Assembly (NCBI GenBank): GCA_937967535.1
Contig: CALCMV010000384.1
Location: 1-5,718, forward strand
Reading direction: 5' to 3'
Source: an uncultured Saprospiraceae bacterium
GTDB taxonomy: Bacteria > Bacteroidota > Bacteroidia > Chitinophagales > Saprospiraceae
DNA: 5,718 bases
Below are positions 5,131-5,718 of this stretch, one piece after another. The notes below the pieces were generated by a model. The model worked only from the letters and a program-made list of their open reading frames with translations, did no database searches and was not told the DNA's origin. The stretch's first letter is position 1, and each line of letters opens with the position of its first letter. A program made the position numbers and the translations under genes.

Positions 5131-5463
5131 TTAGTGATAATCAGTGATTTCCGTAATTTCTACACCTCTTATTTCTATCCAAATGTACTTGTTGTGTTCG
5201 TCAGTAGGAATCGGGTCTTCATGTGGGATAAAAATCATTCGATAGGGTTGGTCTAAATCGCAAGCCCATTCCCCTTTCCTATCACCAATTAACTCATGAA
5301 AATTTCCCGGCGCATCACGTATATCTTCGAGTGTAACAGCATCTTGTAAATCTTCCAAGCGTTGCCTGATTTTTTTAGCACGTACCTCGCCGTATTTTTT
5401 CTTGAGTTTGTTGTCATCATGAATGACTTTGCTTAATTTTCTGTCACTGATTGTTATTTTCAT
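5131..5463 (-). CDS. higB: RelE/ParE-superfamily toxin, HigB-like
   Basis: The 110-residue product matches the 'plasmid maintenance killer' HigB-type toxins in length and in motifs recalled from that family: an N-terminal MKITISDRKL strand, a basic helical segment (about 15-40) with LEDIRDAPG, HELIGDRKG (56-64), PYRMIF (73-78) and a C-terminal EIxEITDYH. Family members are usually ribosome-dependent mRNA endonucleases that act in the cytosol when the antitoxin is lost. It is the first gene of the operon, ten bases before the antitoxin, the usual HigBA order. The frame stays open upstream to an ATG at 5496, but residues from there (MRLIQKIHTFE) are not family-like and overlap the promoter, so the internal ATG (5463) is preferred. 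The -7 element is only two bases from this ATG, so the mRNA is essentially leaderless or starts a few bases within. Which start is used remains open. Confidence 0.83.
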   Translation of the reverse strand: MKITISDRKLSKVIHDDNKLKKKYGEVRAKKIRQRLEDLQDAVTLEDIRDAPGNFHELIGDRKGEWACDLDQPYRMIFIPHEDPIPTDEHNKYIWIEIRGVEITEITDYH

Positions 5464-5465
5464 TT

Positions 5466-5496
5466 CAAAGGTATGTATTTTTTGTATCAATCGCAA
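5466..5496 (-). promoter_or_regulatory. Promoter of the toxin-antitoxin operon
   Basis: On the minus strand TTG (5496-5494) is followed after 20 bases by TACCTTTG (5473-5466), a full match to the TTG-N17-23-TAnnTTTG consensus known from Flavobacterium. It directly abuts the preferred toxin start codon. No clear operator palindrome overlaps it, which fits the doubt about DNA binding by this antitoxin. Confidence 0.6.
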
Positions 5497-5547
5497 TGTG
5501 AAGATAGCAGATTTGTCTTATCTTGATTACCGGATATTGCTAAAAGT

Positions 5548-5585
5548 CAGCATTTTTTTTACAAACTTTGCATGGCGCAAAGCTA
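5548..5585 (-). promoter_or_regulatory. Orphan copy of the glycosyltransferase promoter and start region
   Basis: Minus-strand 5585-5548 matches the region spanning the glycosyltransferase -7 element and first codons (4544-4507) at 31 of 38 bases, including an exact shared 18-mer (plus-strand 5565-5582 and 4524-4541). It has TAGCTTTG, then CGCC, then ATG CAA AGT TTG followed at once by a TAA stop, so it cannot encode more than four residues. It may be a second promoter for the toxin operon, with a leader of about 110 bases, or the remnant of a lost gene start. No -33 TTG box sits at proper spacing. Confidence 0.45.
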
Positions 5586-5604
5586 CTTGAAATCTTGTTA
5601 ATTG

Positions 5605-5635
5605 TTGGTTTGTTTTATTTTTTTGGTTAATTTTG
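5605..5635 (+). promoter_or_regulatory. Promoter of the right-edge nuclease gene
   Basis: TTG (5605-5607) is followed after 20 bases by TAATTTTG (5628-5635), matching the Bacteroidota TTG-N17-23-TAnnTTTG consensus. The predicted start of transcription near 5640 leaves an AT-rich leader of about 36 bases before the ATG at 5676. It is divergent from the toxin-antitoxin promoter. Confidence 0.5.
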
Positions 5636-5675
5636 GGATAATAAAAATATATTCACCAAAACAGAAAAATAGTCA

Positions 5676-5718
5676 ATGGCAAAAAAGAAAATGAAGTTAA
5701 TTCGCTTCGATTGGGCGA
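5676..5718 (+). CDS. N-terminus of a probable Rpn-family nuclease/putative transposase (cut by window edge)
   Basis: Only 14 codons are visible: MAKKKMKLIRFDWA. From memory, KLIRFDWA followed by (I/M)K-x-LLRNKANF is the typical opening of Bacteroidota proteins annotated as Rpn family recombination-promoting nuclease/putative transposase, a PD-(D/E)XK nuclease family. The catalytic part lies outside the window, so the call rests on the N-terminal signature alone. A promoter match lies 40 bases upstream and there is no Shine-Dalgarno. Such genes are often multicopy. Confidence 0.62.
   Translation, partial: MAKKKMKLIRFDWA

Noticed and set aside
5548..5574. Pseudogene copy of the glycosyltransferase starting at 5573 on the minus strand
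   Set aside because: Similarity ends after about 38 bases and the frame stops after four codons; downstream sequence does not resemble the glycosyltransferase.

Overview
The window looks like chromosomal DNA of a member of the Bacteroidota. Three things point that way. The promoter-like sites match the phylum's TTG-(about 20 nt)-TAnnTTTG consensus. The genes lack Shine-Dalgarno sequences. The protein families (a 'WINCDR'-type hypothetical protein, an ArnT-like membrane glycosyltransferase, an Rpn-type nuclease beginning KMKLIRFDWA) are ones I associate with this group. Genus cannot be told from the sequence.

Left part (1-2599): one 319-residue protein of unknown function on the minus strand (347-1306) sits between two gene-poor stretches. 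The left stretch holds an 86-bp imperfect inverted repeat (21-106) and a 126-bp non-autonomous transposon-like element (195-320) with perfect 15-bp terminal inverted repeats and a perfect 9-bp direct repeat on its two sides. The right stretch (1307-2599) is very AT-rich and appears non-coding. It is dense with small structured repeats: GATAGCTAT palindromes, short direct repeats, a 35-bp-arm hairpin built from an 8-bp word, and a purine-word hairpin just before the next gene.

Middle part (2600-4532): a 56-residue single-pass membrane protein with a lysine-rich N-terminus (2600-2770, plus strand) converges on a 542-residue ArnT/PMT-type lipid-linked-sugar glycosyltransferase (2904-4532, minus strand). 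An imperfect inverted repeat fills the gap between them and may end transcription of both.

Right part (4563-5718): a type II toxin-antitoxin operon of the HigBA type on the minus strand, toxin first, with a well-formed promoter (5466-5496). The antitoxin is unusual: it is two complete HigA-like domains in tandem (47% identical, no gaps), as if a dimer had become one chain, and both recognition helices look acidic or lacking in basic residues. The operon runs toward the glycosyltransferase, whose own promoter element sits so close to its ATG that a leaderless mRNA is predicted. A near copy of that promoter-plus-start region occurs upstream of the toxin without a gene behind it. At the right edge the first 14 codons of a probable Rpn-family nuclease gene begin on the plus strand behind a good promoter match.

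The most noteworthy items are the fused double HigA antitoxin, the MITE-like element with its target-site duplication, the duplicated leaderless gene-start sequence, and the concentration of different inverted repeats in the intergenic DNA.
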